A stretch of DNA of 64,000 nt, taken from positions 5,812,157 through 5,876,156 of the forward strand of contig OU015566.1 in assembly GCA_907165135.1 (NCBI GenBank), given 5' to 3'. The notes below the pieces were generated by a model. It was not told the DNA's origin. It worked only from the letters and a program-made list of their open reading frames with translations, and did no database searches. A program made the position numbers and the translations under genes. The stretch comes from Oikopleura dioica (lineage: Eukaryota > Chordata > Appendicularia > Copelata > Oikopleuridae). Shown here one piece after another: positions 21,382-33,204 of this stretch. Each line of letters begins with the position of its first letter. The stretch's first letter is position 1.

Positions 21382-23468
21382 TTAAGCTGTGCAGAAGTTT
21401 TCAGTTGCCAGAAACATGATCGGGCGTGGAATAAGTTGCTGCATGCCTCCAATCCTTTCCGTCCTTATTTCGTTGTCGGAAAAATCCACTCGTTGAATTG
21501 GGAGATCCTCTTGGAAGGTTTTGCCGGAGAAGACGTAGAGAGACGCGCCGATCCAAATTGATGATGTCAGTTCGACCGGCTGAAAATTGGATAATCAATG
21601 AAATACAATCAAAATAAACCGTGAGAAGATCTCCGACGTACGACCATTCTCCAGTCTCAGCAGACAGCTTCCAGATAGCTTTCGACAATTCATGAGGATC
21701 TCTTCCTGCGATAGTCAACAGGGATCCGTCGCTCAGTCCGACGGACGAATGAGAATGCAGCTGCCTTAATTATTTTTTAGAAGAGTAGATTTAAAACCTA
21801 CTTACAAAGGATGATCGATCAGATTGGACCAGCCGTTTTCAACATCGGAGCCTTCAAAATGTAACGTCTCTACTTTTGTATGAGCCGAGTGATTCGAGTC
21901 GATCATTCCACAGGTTGCTGTAGGTTTTCCTCTGTAGTAGGCAAGTGATGATTTTCGATGCTCGTATACTGTTGAGTAAGTTTCCGTGACAGCTTCTCCT
22001 TCAACATCGAAAATGGTGCATCTTTTCATGTCTTCATCCACGTCCCAGTGTCCTCCAAAGCAAACAAGTGCTGTAAAAATTTTCAACTTATGTTCTATTT
22101 GATAAAAATCCAACCTCCGGAATTATCAGAGAGTCCGAGAACGGAGCCTCCATGAGCGTCGAAGTCGAAACTGAGAGCTACCGACAGTTCTTTGAATTGA
22201 CAATCTTCAAGTTTTCCAATCTAAAATAAGCATAAACTCGCGTTTATTTTCCATAAAGTCACTTACCCTTCGAGGCGCGATAAGATTCACCCCGCCTGTA
22301 CCGACGTTGTAGCTTCCTCCAAAGAAGTACAACTCTCCTCGAATGACGGCATGGCCAGCATTGAGGAGCGTGTTGTGAATATTGGGCAAGACTGGCGCGC
22401 TAACTCGCGAACTTCCGTCGCCAGAAATGAGGAAAGACAGGTATGTGTTGTGTTGGAGGCCGAAAATGAATGTGTCCCTCTACAAACATGTATTTATAAT
22501 GGCTTGATTATAAGATACTTACTGGAAGTGGTCCTTCCTTCCAATCAGGAGTCTGATTGTAGCGCTGGAGTAAAGGTGCATAATTATTGTAGTAGAAAAA
22601 TATTAATTTTATCTCGTTTATGAAATCAGAAGCATTATTTGACCAAAAGATGATGAACCTTTTCTTGAAAAGATAAGCCTTTGTGTAATCGACACTTTCG
22701 AAACCTTTGTAATCTTCTTGCATCGTCAAAAGACCGACATTGGCGAAACATCTGAATAAAAAATTCAATAAACAGATATTTTCCCGGTAAATTTGAGGCT
22801 CATAGATTATTGCTCCTACCATCTACTCGAAAAATTTCGTGAAATTATGGAGAAAAATGTGCCTATTGAACCTACTGATGGAATTCTTCGTGTGAAACTC
22901 CTAGCGGGTTGGAATCTTCATCAATTCCGTGCATCGAAACGAAGAATCGATCCTTTCCTCGGTCGAGAAATTCGCCCTGAACGAATCCTGATCTTCGAAA
23001 TTGAACAACCGCCGCTTCTTTCTTTGTCGAATCATCTGCTGGTCGCTCGTAATACTGGGCTTCTACCCGGTAGTTTTCTTTTGTTCGATCACCAATGTTG
23101 ATGACGATGTTGTTTTGGCCGATTGCTCGGAGAATCGATCGCTTACAGTAAGTCCGATCGAATCTGTAAAAAAACAATGATGAAAATTATCGTTACATTT
23201 TTTTAATCTACCTGAGCATTCCGACATATCCATCTTCTTTATTCAAATACGGCAAGTTCCATTTCCTGGCCACGACCTGAGCGCTCAGGGAGTACTCGCT
23301 ATTTATCATTTCTCTGTATCGAATCTGCTCCCCTCTTCCGATCCAATCAAACTTTGATGAATTCTTGCAGATCATTGAAGAACTTCCAGGCGTTGTATCA
23401 TCACAGGAACCCTTATCCCACGCATTTGCTGACGCGAGGAGGGAACTAAGAGATGTCAGGAGCTTCAT
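21382..23468 (-). CDS. Secreted kelch-like protein (kelch B)
   Basis: Eight exons: 23212-23468, 22876-23163, 22523-22751, 22267-22479, 22115-22220, 21806-22070, 21620-21774 and 21382-21579, all with GT-AG introns. A signal peptide (MKLLTSLSSLLASANA) leads into a Cys-poor domain of about 170 residues (YCKRSILRAIGQNNIVINIG, GEFLDRGKDRFF). The following kelch-like blades have RGELYFFGG, ALVCFGGHWD, GSLLTIAGRD and ASLYVFSG, each followed by a residue pair typical of beta-propeller strands. It ends FLATENFCTA-stop. Exon boundaries and order match kelch C at 33205-34799, except that the N-terminal module differs. The exon at 22523-22751 is less kelch-like and may hide an intron. The function is unknown; the product is secreted, unlike intracellular BTB-kelch proteins. 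Confidence 0.75.
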
Positions 23469-23921
23469 CGTGCTTCACTTTGAAAAACCACAAACTAATT
23501 CAATTAATCTTGGGTCCAAAAATATTTTCTGGACAGAAAAATCACCGATCTTTCCGGTGATTTTTGGTAGAAGAGCTGAGAAGTTCACTCTTTATATACC
23601 TGATTTGTAATAGGATAGCGATGAAAGTCAATGTTTAGACGAGGAGGATTATCTTCGTCTCCGGTTGACAGGATTTTTGAGCGTTTAGAAAATCAGTCGA
23701 AGGCCATATTTACCTGGATAATTCAAATTATGTAACGGACGTGGAGACGTATCATTTTGCCCTAGATCTTTGAGAAAAAGTTCGAAATCCAACGATTACA
23801 TTCGAATTTATACAGTGGTCTTTATTACATCGAAAACATTTGGCGAGAAGCAGACATTCCCAACAACAGCTTGTTGATATGGAGAATTGATATTTACAGG
23901 GCTGCTCTATCGAATGTTTGA
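23469..23921. other. Intergenic, nothing seen
   Basis: Spacer between the 5' end of kelch B and the 3' end of the Ly6/mucin gene; no feature recognised. Confidence 0.4.
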
Positions 23922-25688
23922 TCAAAACTGGGTGTCCTTTACTTCAGTTGAACATGTTTTTCGCCCGGGACTTTCGGAAAAGTCTTCTTCGTAGACATCT
24001 TTGCGATCTCTGGAAAGTTTTTTAGCAAGAAGTTTTTCTTAATCCCTCAAACCTGAGGATAAATAGATAGACACAAAGTCCGACAATGACACATATTGTT
24101 GGAACGACTGTAGAAATGATGATTATGCAAGTGTGGTCACATCCACCGTCTGAATCATCTTTTACTGTGTTCTGACTCGTTGTTGTCGATGTTGACAGTG
24201 ATGTAGTGCTTGGTGTTGGTGGAGAGGATGTTGAACTTGATGTTGTTGAAGTTATTGAAGATGCTGTTGTCGTTGAAGTTGATGTTGAAGATGATGTAGA
24301 GCTTGTTGTTGACATTGTAGTCGCTGTAGATGTAGTTGTGGAAGCAGTTGTCGTTAAGATTCTTGTTGTTGATGTTGTAGTTTTTGCCGTTGTTGTTGTT
24401 GTTGTTGTTGATGTCGATGCTGTTTGAGTTGATGTTTGAGTGGAAGTTTCTGACGAAGCAGTCGTCGGAATCGGAGGTTCGGTAGTTGGGACGGATTCCG
24501 TTGTTGACAAAACTTGTTCGGTTGTTTTTTCAGCAAAAGTTGTATCTAGTACTTCTGTTGTAGCATATTCTGTTGTGGTCTCGATTTCAGGGCATATCTA
24601 ATACGCAAACTTAGGAAGTACGTGTTCTTTGATAAGTACCTGATTATCCAAACAAGGTCGTTGAGTGATTACATTATTACAATTATCCTTTGAACAACTT
24701 TCCTTGCACGTTTCTTCACGATAGAATCCATCGTCGCCGTGGTTTATTTCAAAACACGTGGGGTCGTCTTCAAAATTGCTCTTGAAGCTGGAGCAACCTT
24801 TGTTTAGCTGGTGAGAATATGTGCCATCGAACTAGAAAGTCTATTTTAAACAAGCAATAAAATAAGCGTGAACTTCCGGTGAGAACTTTACTTTTTCCGT
24901 GGGAGTTTCACAAAATCAGTCTCCGATCAATTTGACCTAGTCATGGTTAAAAACAGAATTAATGAATAGATCATGGACTAAGGTGTATCAAAGTTAATGC
25001 GACAGAAAGGCGCCGAATTTTATATGCGAAAAATCAGAATATTTGGCAAATATAAACTCTATCAATTACTTTCAAAAAGCGAGCGTTGGCATTCACTATC
25101 TAACCTCGCGTGTGTATGCTGCAGTAAAACAGCTTGTATCGGCGTATGCGGGACAATCAATGGTTTCTTCATTTTCGCACTCAAGGTCGTTGTACGCGCC
25201 GACTTTCGTTTCACTGCAGGTTCTGCAGGATTTGACAGTTCCTGTCGAATATTCTGAGAGGACTTCTTCGTTTGTTCTTGAGTCGTTGCAGCCATCTTCT
25301 TGACAAACCGTCTTGCAATCTTTGGTCTTTATTGAAAATAGTCAAAACTCGAAACTAAAAGAGATACCTCAAAGCCTATCTCATCACTATCATCAGATTC
25401 TTTACATCCAAGAGATCCGATAGAACCTGCTGCTGCGCACTTTCGAGTCATCGAAGAAACAAGCATTCCATCGAACCGAAAATCAACCATTACTGATGTA
25501 ACGCAAAAATCTTCTCCGATTTTACAATCTCTTGGCAAAATGGTTGAAGAATTTTCCGGATTTTCCCAGCATTCTTGGTTCCTTTCATCTTTAAATCCGG
25601 TATGATCTCTTTCTCCTGTACAAACGAAGCATTTTACTGCATCAGCTGCTCCACAAAAAGCCGCAATAAAGATAATCGTCAATTTCAT
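23922..25688 (-). CDS. Ly6/uPAR-domain, mucin-stalk type I membrane protein
   Basis: Exons 25368-25688, 25105-25326, 24640-24831, 24053-24597 and 23922-24009. A signal peptide (MKLTIIFIAAFCGAADA) is followed by repeated three-finger (LU/Ly6-like) Cys patterns: KCFVCTGERDHTGF, then KDCKTVCQEDGCND, KSCRTCSETKVGAYND, and CKESCSKDNCNN. Each repeat starts CxxC and ends with a CxxDxCN-type motif typical of the family. Then comes a Thr/Ser stalk of about 110 residues, probably O-glycosylated, a membrane segment (CIIIISTVVPTICVIVGLCV) and a cytoplasmic tail ending EVKDTQF. A shortened near-identical copy lies at 38414. The first intron uses the acceptor CAATAAAG; the nearer CCAAAG would break frame. 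Such proteins act as cell-surface receptors or adhesion molecules; ligand unknown. Confidence 0.8.
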
Positions 25689-26735
25689 TTTCCCAGAATT
25701 ACTATTGCATTACTCCTCTATGATTGCGATAAATGAAGATTATAGTGCGCGCGCCTGCACCACTTTGTAGTTGATATTTAGCGAGGAATTAATAAATGGC
25801 GCTTACGGTCAGGAAAGGGAAGCGGCGCTCCGCGTTCTGGTTTCCTTCTGAACTTTAAGAATCGTCTCCATCGATGGAATTTTTATGACTCGCGTAAAAA
25901 TCACCATTGATGTCATGTTCCTGGGAAGGCCAAGTTTGCCTTCGCGGCGGGGCTCCTGGGTAGGGCTTTACTGCTTAGTAAACCCTCTGATTTTTGACTT
26001 GAATAATATGATGTCATGAAAATCATTCAAAGTCAGATTCAGGGTTCCAATTTTAGTTGAGTGTTGAGCGGTTTTTGAGCGTGGGCGAGCGGTGAGCTCA
26101 ACTTGAGATAATTGAGCCGTCGAGCGGTGAATCATCATTTTTTTAGTGTTTTTGGTCGCTTGAGTGAGCAAATGAAAAAAATTTCACTGCTTAGAGTCCG
26201 CTCGCTCAGCTCACAGCTCTTTTTTGACAACCGTTTGCCCCGCTCAAAAATTTTACACGGTCGACCGCTCAGCCGCTCGCTCAGCTCAACATTTTTTCGA
26301 TGAAAATTGGAACGCTGGTCAGATTTTTTCAAAGTCCACACTCGTTATTTCAAGGGAAACAGTAAAAACGCTTGCCCAAGCTCACTTATCAACAGGCCTT
26401 GAAAAAGTACAGACTACAGAAATTAAGATAGGCGTGATAAAAAATCAACAGTAAACAATGATGGGCAGCAGTGGGCACATACTCGAAATTTTGAGATAAT
26501 TATTATTTGTTTTTACTCGATTGGAGGCTTCAGAATCTGACTTATCTTTAAATCCAGTATAAAAATAAAATGCAGCTTAACTAAATGCTTACTTCACATT
26601 TTCAGCGTGAAACAAGCGATGAAAACATGTTTGGCAGCACTGATAATCAACTGTTTGTTTAGCCGATTTATAAATATCGGGGAAATCAGAACGATCAAGT
26701 TGAAATAAGTTTTATTTTCATATTTCTTTCGAGAG
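25689..26735. repeat. Spacer with degenerate GAGCGGTGAGCTCA repeats
   Basis: At about 26065-26300 the DNA consists of degenerate GAGCGGTGAGCTCAA-type units and complements (for example CGCTCAGCCGCTCGCTCAGC), related to the blocks at 703-1015. No gene is seen in the spacer. Confidence 0.55.
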
Positions 26736-29700
26736 ATGAAGCTCCGAGAGAATGCGTTATTTCAAATTGCAATAACAGCATCATCAGTAAAGTCTCAAGT
26801 GCTTACGAAAGTAACCGATCCTCAATGGATCGGAACACAAGTAGATCCTCCGTCAGACGATGTCAATGTTGGCAATCAAGCAGATATATCTGATTTTTAT
26901 CTCAAACCATCCGATGTTAGTACCCTTACAGATAAATTCGAAGCTTTTTGAAAGGCATGGGAAATGTTTTATCCATTTTCTAGGCAGCAGCTCTCGCCAA
27001 AGCTGGTTTCAATCCGGACAGCGCTCGGGTTATAACTCCTGAAGATGGCTACATTGAGCCAGACGACAATGCTGTGACACCGAGAGGCTTGTCAAACTCG
27101 AACAAATGGCGGCCTCTTACTCCAGGCGGGCCAGTGACTGTACCGTATTATGTTCACAGCACCGCGAGTTCTTTCCAAACTCTCATTCAGGTAATCTCAC
27201 ATCGATCGATTTAGAAAATGAGTTTATTGTTTTCAAGACTTCTATGGAATCTTTGGCCAATGACCTCGCCTGTTTTTCGATGCCTGAGGTCACCGACGAA
27301 GAAATCGACTCTACGACCTACGAAAATGGAATTGTCTTTGTTAGGCACGAAAACCGTTGCTACTCTGCTCTTGGTCTCGCTCCTGGGGCGCATTTCGGAA
27401 CACAGGGAGTCTCTAGCGTTGCTGCTTTTGGCGTTCCTGCTACTTGGCAAGTCATCGCCCTTGCCGATATTTGCACTCCAGATAATCCATCAACGATTCA
27501 GCACGAAATGCTTCATGCACTAGGAGTTCTGCACGAGCATCAACGACCTGATAGAGATACGTACCTGCTCTTTAATCCTTCAGCTTCGAGTAACCCCAGT
27601 GCATATGATCTGATTGCGTCCGAGCAATGGTTCGACATGGGAAGTCCTTTGGAAGTCGAGTCCGTCATGACTTATTGCTCCTTCTGTGGCGCGATCGGCG
27701 ATGCTCCAGTAATGACCATCAGAGCCACAGGGGAAACTTTTAGTGACGGGTACAGAATCACAACAACAGATGCGAAGCAGCTTCAACACGCCTACTGCGA
27801 ACTTGATCCAATTAATTTCCCTGACTTCACTTACAAACAAGCGATCAGTTGCACCTCCACTGACAAGCTCGGCTTCAACCGGGAAATTTTCACGGATCGT
27901 CTATGCGACAATGTCGTTGACTGCGGCGGAGGCGAGGATGAAACCGGAGAGCTGAACCGGTGCAATCCAAAAACTCCCAACACGAGCAACGGCTGCTGTG
28001 GATCATTGTACTTTCCCTACCAAGGTGAGTGTATCGCCAATGGTGAAGTCTACAACAACAAGGAGGTCTGGGAATGCAGCAATTCTGTAATTGCGAATTA
28101 TAACGGAGCCTGGTACGTATTCACTGCGGATTCGTGGCCTCTTAACGGAGCCTACTGGTTCTCGGACTCCATTGTTTCGGACTCAGTTTGTCCTCCAATC
28201 AACGAAGCTTGGAACAATGGCAATATCGCTACCTGCGTCTGGGCAGGTGCCGATGACTCAGACGAATGCGATCCAAATCCTTGTGATCCGAACGCTACTT
28301 GTACTGATTTGTACAGAGACTACAGCTGCGAATGCAATGAACTCTACACTGGAGACGGCGAGACCTGCACATTCATCCCCGAAGTCGACGAATGCGCTGA
28401 TGGCACTCATGTGTGCGATGGTAACGCCGTTTGTACCGATGCAAGAATCGACTACACTTGTGAATGTGCTGATGGATTTAAAGATAGTCACCAGGTTTTC
28501 GACTATATATTCATGAGTTTATGTATTAAAATCGACTGAGACCTTTTTAATCATCATTTATTGAAGGGCGATGCTCCAGGTCAATCCTGTGTTCCAGATG
28601 ATACTTGCTGTGAAGTCATTGAGGGTAAGCTTGAACAACTGTTAGACAAAAATATTCTAAATAGTTGCCATCTGGTCTGGTACGATTCAATGCATAAAAA
28701 ACGACACTGAGACACAATATGATAGACCAACATGGCAGTGTGATGGTGACGGTTATTATATCGGACATCATCCACTCTTGAGCCCTCCGTTTGCTTTGTT
28801 TTTGGATCCTACTACATACTATGGAGGTTACATGTTCGCGACGACTCAAGATGGATATTGTATCGACACAGAACATCCGATAAGTCCAAGGAATCGGTTT
28901 CTAAAATACAATATGACCAAAAATTAGATAATTTTAAAACCGATCAAAGTGCAACTTGCAAATTATACCCAACAACTGAACCTTCATCTACTGAGACTCC
29001 GACTGAACCACCCACCGAGCCACCAACGGAGCCGCCAACTGAACGTCCAACTGAAGCACCAACTGAAACAACACCTGAACCAACAAGCGAACCAACTACT
29101 CGACAAACAACTGAACCAACTACTGAGCCAACTACTGAAGCAACTACTGAACCAACAACGGTATCAACAACTATACCTACAACTGAAGCAACTACTGGAG
29201 CAACTACTGAGCCTTCTACTGAGTCACCAACAGCAGCAGAAATCGATTGTCCAAATATTTCTTGGGAACCAAACTCGTCAAATACGGCTTGCATTCCTGT
29301 TGATTTAACTGTTCAGTAAGTTATCTAAAAATATTCGGGACCAAAGAGAATAACGGTAATTAATAAAGGTGCGACTCTACCAATATCACCATCTCCGCCC
29401 ACGTAGACCACCTCTACGCCAATCTGCCTCCATCTCTCTACAACAACGTCCGACTCAACATCGGAACATGCACGGGCAACGATGCTCCCGACGCAAACGG
29501 CTGGATGACAGAAACTTTCGAGTTAGGAACATGCGGTGGCGACGCTACTCAATCCGGCGAAATCTTCATTTCTTGGATGGGACAAGGTCCTCCCGAAGTC
29601 ATCCAGCAGGACGGCGTTTACATTTCCTCGATTCTTGGCTTCAAAGCTGAGTGCATCTACTCAAGCGAGCTAAGTCTCATGGCCGATCCATTTTCAGTCG

Positions 29701-30244
29701 ACCAATTTGACTCAACTGCAGTGCCAGTAACTGACACAAGCAACTTTAACAATCACTTCGAATTAAACATCTACAGCGATATTTTCATGTCGGCCAAAGC
29801 TGCTGACGTCAACATTGGTAAAATAGCAGTCGTATTTTTTATTTCTTCAGTGAATGTTTTAGGTGAAAGACTTTTCGGCTCCGTCACTTCCGACCTCGAT
29901 CTAGGCGCCCTCTCCTACGTCTACCAAGTACGAAAATGCACAAAATTTTTTACAAATTTTAGATTACAAAATGCACCGCCTACGACAGCGCCGACATGGA
30001 AGGTCAGAGCTACAACATCCTCGCCGATCACTGCTCTCCATCAACAGTCGTCGATTTTGACGACTCCGACCTAACGGGATACAGCGCCGTGCTGTCGGGA
30101 TTTGATTCTGCCGACTTTTCTTTTACGAGTTTCACATTCAGCACTGACGATGAGACTCTTCATATTGAATGCGACGTGAAAATTTGCGTTCGTGGCGCGA
30201 ATGGCGCTCTTTTGGATTCTTCTTGCCCTACTTCCTGTCCTTGA
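26736..30244 (+). CDS. Astacin metalloprotease with EGF, mucin linker and ZP domain (astacin 1)
   Basis: Exons: 26736-26915, 26994-27190, 27238-28494, 28567-28624, about 28669-28896, 28950-29315, 29369-29817, 29863-29927 and 29963-30244; phases agree throughout. A prodomain precedes the protease. The zinc site HEMLHALGVLHEHQRPDRD (near residue 214) is the astacin HExxHxxGxxH motif, and the Met-turn SVMTY supplies the Tyr ligand, with Thr where His is usual. Next come an LDL-receptor-A-like Cys module, two EGF domains (CDPNPCDPNATC, DECADGTHVCDGNAVC), an unknown domain of about 80 residues and a Thr/Pro linker. Last is a ZP domain (CDSTNITISAHVDH, FTFSTDDETLHIECDVKICV) ending SCP-stop. No membrane anchor is visible. 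A secreted matrix protease that could polymerise through ZP is inferred. The gene at 58 kb is a paralogue. Confidence 0.85.
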
Positions 30245-30557
30245 CTCTTTTTAAACTGTTTAAAATAATTGCCTTACTGAGCAATATTTCGAACACAGTA
30301 CCCTTGCGCCGATGAGTAAAAAGAAGCCGTTATTTACGAGTCGTTAATTATTCTCGGACATATGAATGGTTTTATTGATCGCGGCGGTTAAGAGGATTAA
30401 AAGAGAATTTCCAAGATGAGTAGCGAGAGAGAAAGGAATAAAAAATGAGGAGAATATTTTGCCCAAAATTTGCAGGAAAATGTCAGATTTCGACCGAGAC
30501 TCTCACATTTATATGAGCACAATTTGAGTCAGGGAAAACAAAGAAAGGAAGAAAAAT
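30245..30557. other. Intergenic, nothing seen
   Basis: Short A/T-rich spacer downstream of astacin 1; no feature recognised. Confidence 0.4.
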
Positions 30558-30851
30558 ATGCCTGAAATGAATGGATTCGATTATTTTTATGAGAACAACG
30601 GTCCGCGAGTCCGAGAAGAACACGACGAAGCAGCAGTGCGACAAGTGCTGAAAACAAGAGCAGCTGGCTTGAGGGGCTTTAATTTGAAGGAATGGGATAA
30701 AATCACATTTTTTACTTTGTATTTTAATATGATTTTCATCGAAAAAAGTTGGATGGACAATCCGACATCATTGATGTCACATCAAACTTACGGCGGCGAC
30801 GGGTTCTGGAAACTTTGGCTTCTTTCCAACGCAGAATCAACGAAAACGTAG
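30558..30851 (+). CDS. Possible small acidic/charged protein, unknown
   Basis: A 97-codon frame starts at an ATG in good context (AAAATATG). The first half (NGPRVREEHDEAAVRQVLKT) is charged and helical; the second half is unremarkable. No signal peptide or domain is seen. It may be a complete small gene or a first exon. Confidence 0.35.
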   Translation: MPEMNGFDYFYENNGPRVREEHDEAAVRQVLKTRAAGLRGFNLKEWDKITFFTLYFNMIFIEKSWMDNPTSLMSHQTYGGDGFWKLWLLSNAESTKT

Positions 30852-31205
30852 AAGCTTGAGCTTCTGAGTTGCCTCCTTACTGCAGGCAAAGCTTGGAGCA
30901 GACCAGCCTTACAGCATTAACATACCGCTAGTGTCAATGAGAAAGGCAAAATCCGGCATTCTATGGAAATCAGGATAGTCTGAAAATCAGTCCCTGTGGA
31001 AATAACGCTCTAATGAGAATGAGTCCTACCCAATTTTCTTCTGCGAATAAGATTATTCAAAACGATGGCTTTGAGAGAACAAGTTCAACTTGAACGGATG
31101 ATTATCTCTGTTTCAAGACTTCGAAGTTCTATTTCGAAGATTTTCTAGAGTCAATCGGCAGCAAAATTTTCCGCGAAACTAGCTCTGCACTCTCATCGTC
31201 AAGCA
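30852..31205. other. Intergenic, nothing seen
   Basis: No gene, repeat or RNA recognised between the small frame and the GCNT-like gene. Confidence 0.4.
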
Positions 31206-32966
31206 ATGACAAGAATTTCACTGCGACCGGTCTTCGTAGTCCTTTTTTTAGTCTTCATCTTGGCAAAACTTCAAAACCTAAGATTTCAAGGAGAGATAAC
31301 TGTCGAGAAAATCGTGGTCTGGTTCAAGCCAACAGAGATAAATGAAGATTTTCGAAGACGTTTGCGAAGTTATTTTGATTTCCGAGAAGTCCGAAGCTCG
31401 CCCGACTGTAAAGCGCTCATACAGGTATTTCTCGACGACTTCGTCAACTCCACATCTTCAGATTTCGAGAAAAACGATCTCAAAGTTCCCCGAGATTACA
31501 GAAATCGAACTTCTTTGAAGCGGCGGTAGGGGATTAACGGATCAAAATCTACAAAATCGGTCAAGATTAATGCAGAAAGAAGGGTCCAAATAATAATATT
31601 CAAATAGATTTTTCATGTAGAAACTATCCGATTAATAGAATTATTAACTCAAAGTTGATCCTGTTTCAAAAAAATCGTTGGGGACACCCTTAAGAACGAT
31701 TCGCTGGAGCTCGAGAAAGTCGAAAAACTGAAGTCTTCGAACAAAATCGACGTTCAATCTTTTCCAGATGGAGCAATTTCCACTTTTATTCAAGAAACAA
31801 GCTGCCAAGAGTTCCTGAAAATGCGCGACTACTCCTTTTCATCTCAAAACAGCGACTTTCCTCTTGCATTTTCGATTGTCGTCCACAAAAACCCAGGTCA
31901 AGTCGAACGACTGATTCGCGCTATTTACTCGCCTGACAATGTCTACTGCCTTCATGTCGATTCCAAATCGTCATTGGATGTTTATAACGATTTTCAAGAG
32001 CTAGCCAACTGTCTCCCGAATGTTTTCCTGGCGAAGAAAAGGGAAAATGTTCTCTGGGCTGAGCTCGGCAATCTGTGTAGAAAGCCTGAGTCAGGGTCTG
32101 AAAAGCCGCGTGCGATCTTTCAGACCCTGACTCAGGTTTTCTACACAGGTTGCCGAGCCCAGTCTCTGGGGCTCCTACGAGCGTTTCCAAGCTGAACTCA
32201 ACTGCATGGAAGAGCTTTTGGAGCACGAAATCCAGTGGAGATATTTAATCAACTTGTGCGGCGAGGATTTCCCGCTGAAAACAAACTCTGAAATCGTCGA
32301 TCACCTCAAGTCGATTTATCCAAAAAACTCGATCAACCAATATCCGATGCCGGAGAACAAACTCAAGCGCTACAAATATCACTGGTCAATCAGAAGACAG
32401 TTTTTTCACGAATACAAGTACGTCCCGCAAATTACTTTTTGGCGAAAATCCCCGCCGCCGAACAATGTGCAAATCTTTGGCGGACTCGCGTACTTGATGG
32501 TGACAAGGGAGTTTGTAAGTTGGATGATGGAGGATGAAGAAGTGAAGCAGCTGATTGAGTGGTCCAAAGATACGTTTTCGCCGGATGAATTTGTCTGGGC
32601 TTCGATTGTTGCGATGGAACGCGCCCCAGGCGGAAGAACGGTAACAGCTTATTCGATGTTCCAATGACAATTTTTCAGGGAAATTCAAAGGAATGGTCTC
32701 GTCTTATTTTATGGACAAATGGAGGATCGCTCCCTCAGTGTCAAGGACACGCCCGGCGCGGAGTTTGCGTTTTTGGAAGTGGCGATCTTGCTTGGGTAAA
32801 TTTTTCTTTCCGATGTGCTTTATTTTTCGCGTCGATTTTTTAGATCACAAGTCGGCCTCACATGTTTGCAAACAAGTTTGATGATCAGGATGATTTTGCG
32901 ATTCAATGCTTGGAAGAAGAATTGAAAAGGAGAAACGATGATCGCGAACTGGTGAAAAACAGCTAG
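31206..32966 (+). CDS. Core-2/I-branching beta-1,6-GlcNAc-transferase-like (GT14), with a MITE in an exon
   Basis: Exons: 31206-31424, 31695 to about 32050, about 32163-32640, 32679-32795 and 32844-32966. A signal anchor (VFVVLFLVFILAKLQNL) is followed by the GT14 catalytic domain. Visible family blocks are DFPLAFSIVVHKNPGQVERL, NVYCLHVDSKS, KKRENVLW, FQAELNCMEELL, WRYLINLCGEDFPLKTN, GGLAYLMVTREFV, FSPDEFVWASI and GVCVFGSGDLAW, ending LVKNS-stop. These enzymes branch O-glycans in the Golgi. Between KRENVLW and GSYERFQ a 104-bp foldback plus an 8-bp target duplication is inserted. Its 112 nt would shift the frame if retained. Removing exactly these 112 nt restores the family sequence. Confidence 0.85.
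32059..32162. mobile_element. 104-bp foldback MITE inside the GCNT-like coding exon
   Basis: Ends CTGAGCTCGGCAATCTGTG and CACAGGTTGCCGAGCCCAG; inner arms GCCTGAGTCAGGGTCTG and CAGACCCTGACTCAGG. A perfect target duplication TCTCTGGG flanks it (32051-32058 and 32163-32170). Same family as 9483-9600. The right arm carries TTTTCTACACAG, a good splice acceptor, and the left flank offers GT at 32049; that pair would remove 100 nt and keep frame. Confidence 0.92.
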
Positions 32967-33204
32967 AAAAATACTCCATGAAATAAAGCACTGAAAATGC
33001 CGCAAAAATGTTTTTTTGTTTAATTTCAATACAGAAGGTTTATCCTCAAAATTATAAAGTAATATAAAAATTTTATCTGTTTTAATGTCAAATATCAGCG
33101 GTTCAAATACCCAGCAGAAAGCACGCTCAGTATTTACTCACATTAAAGTTCACTTGCAGTGACGTCCTACGGATCCATTTATTCTCAATCTTTGAGTAAA
33201 AAAA

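Noticed and set aside
25062-25295. Open frame with few cysteines overlapping exon 2 of the Ly6 gene
   Set aside because: The alternative frame shows the Ly6 cysteine pattern and is conserved with the paralogue at 38.8 kb.
28944-29294. Minus-strand Val/Gly-rich frame opposite the astacin 1 linker
   Set aside because: Antisense shadow of the Thr/Pro repeat.
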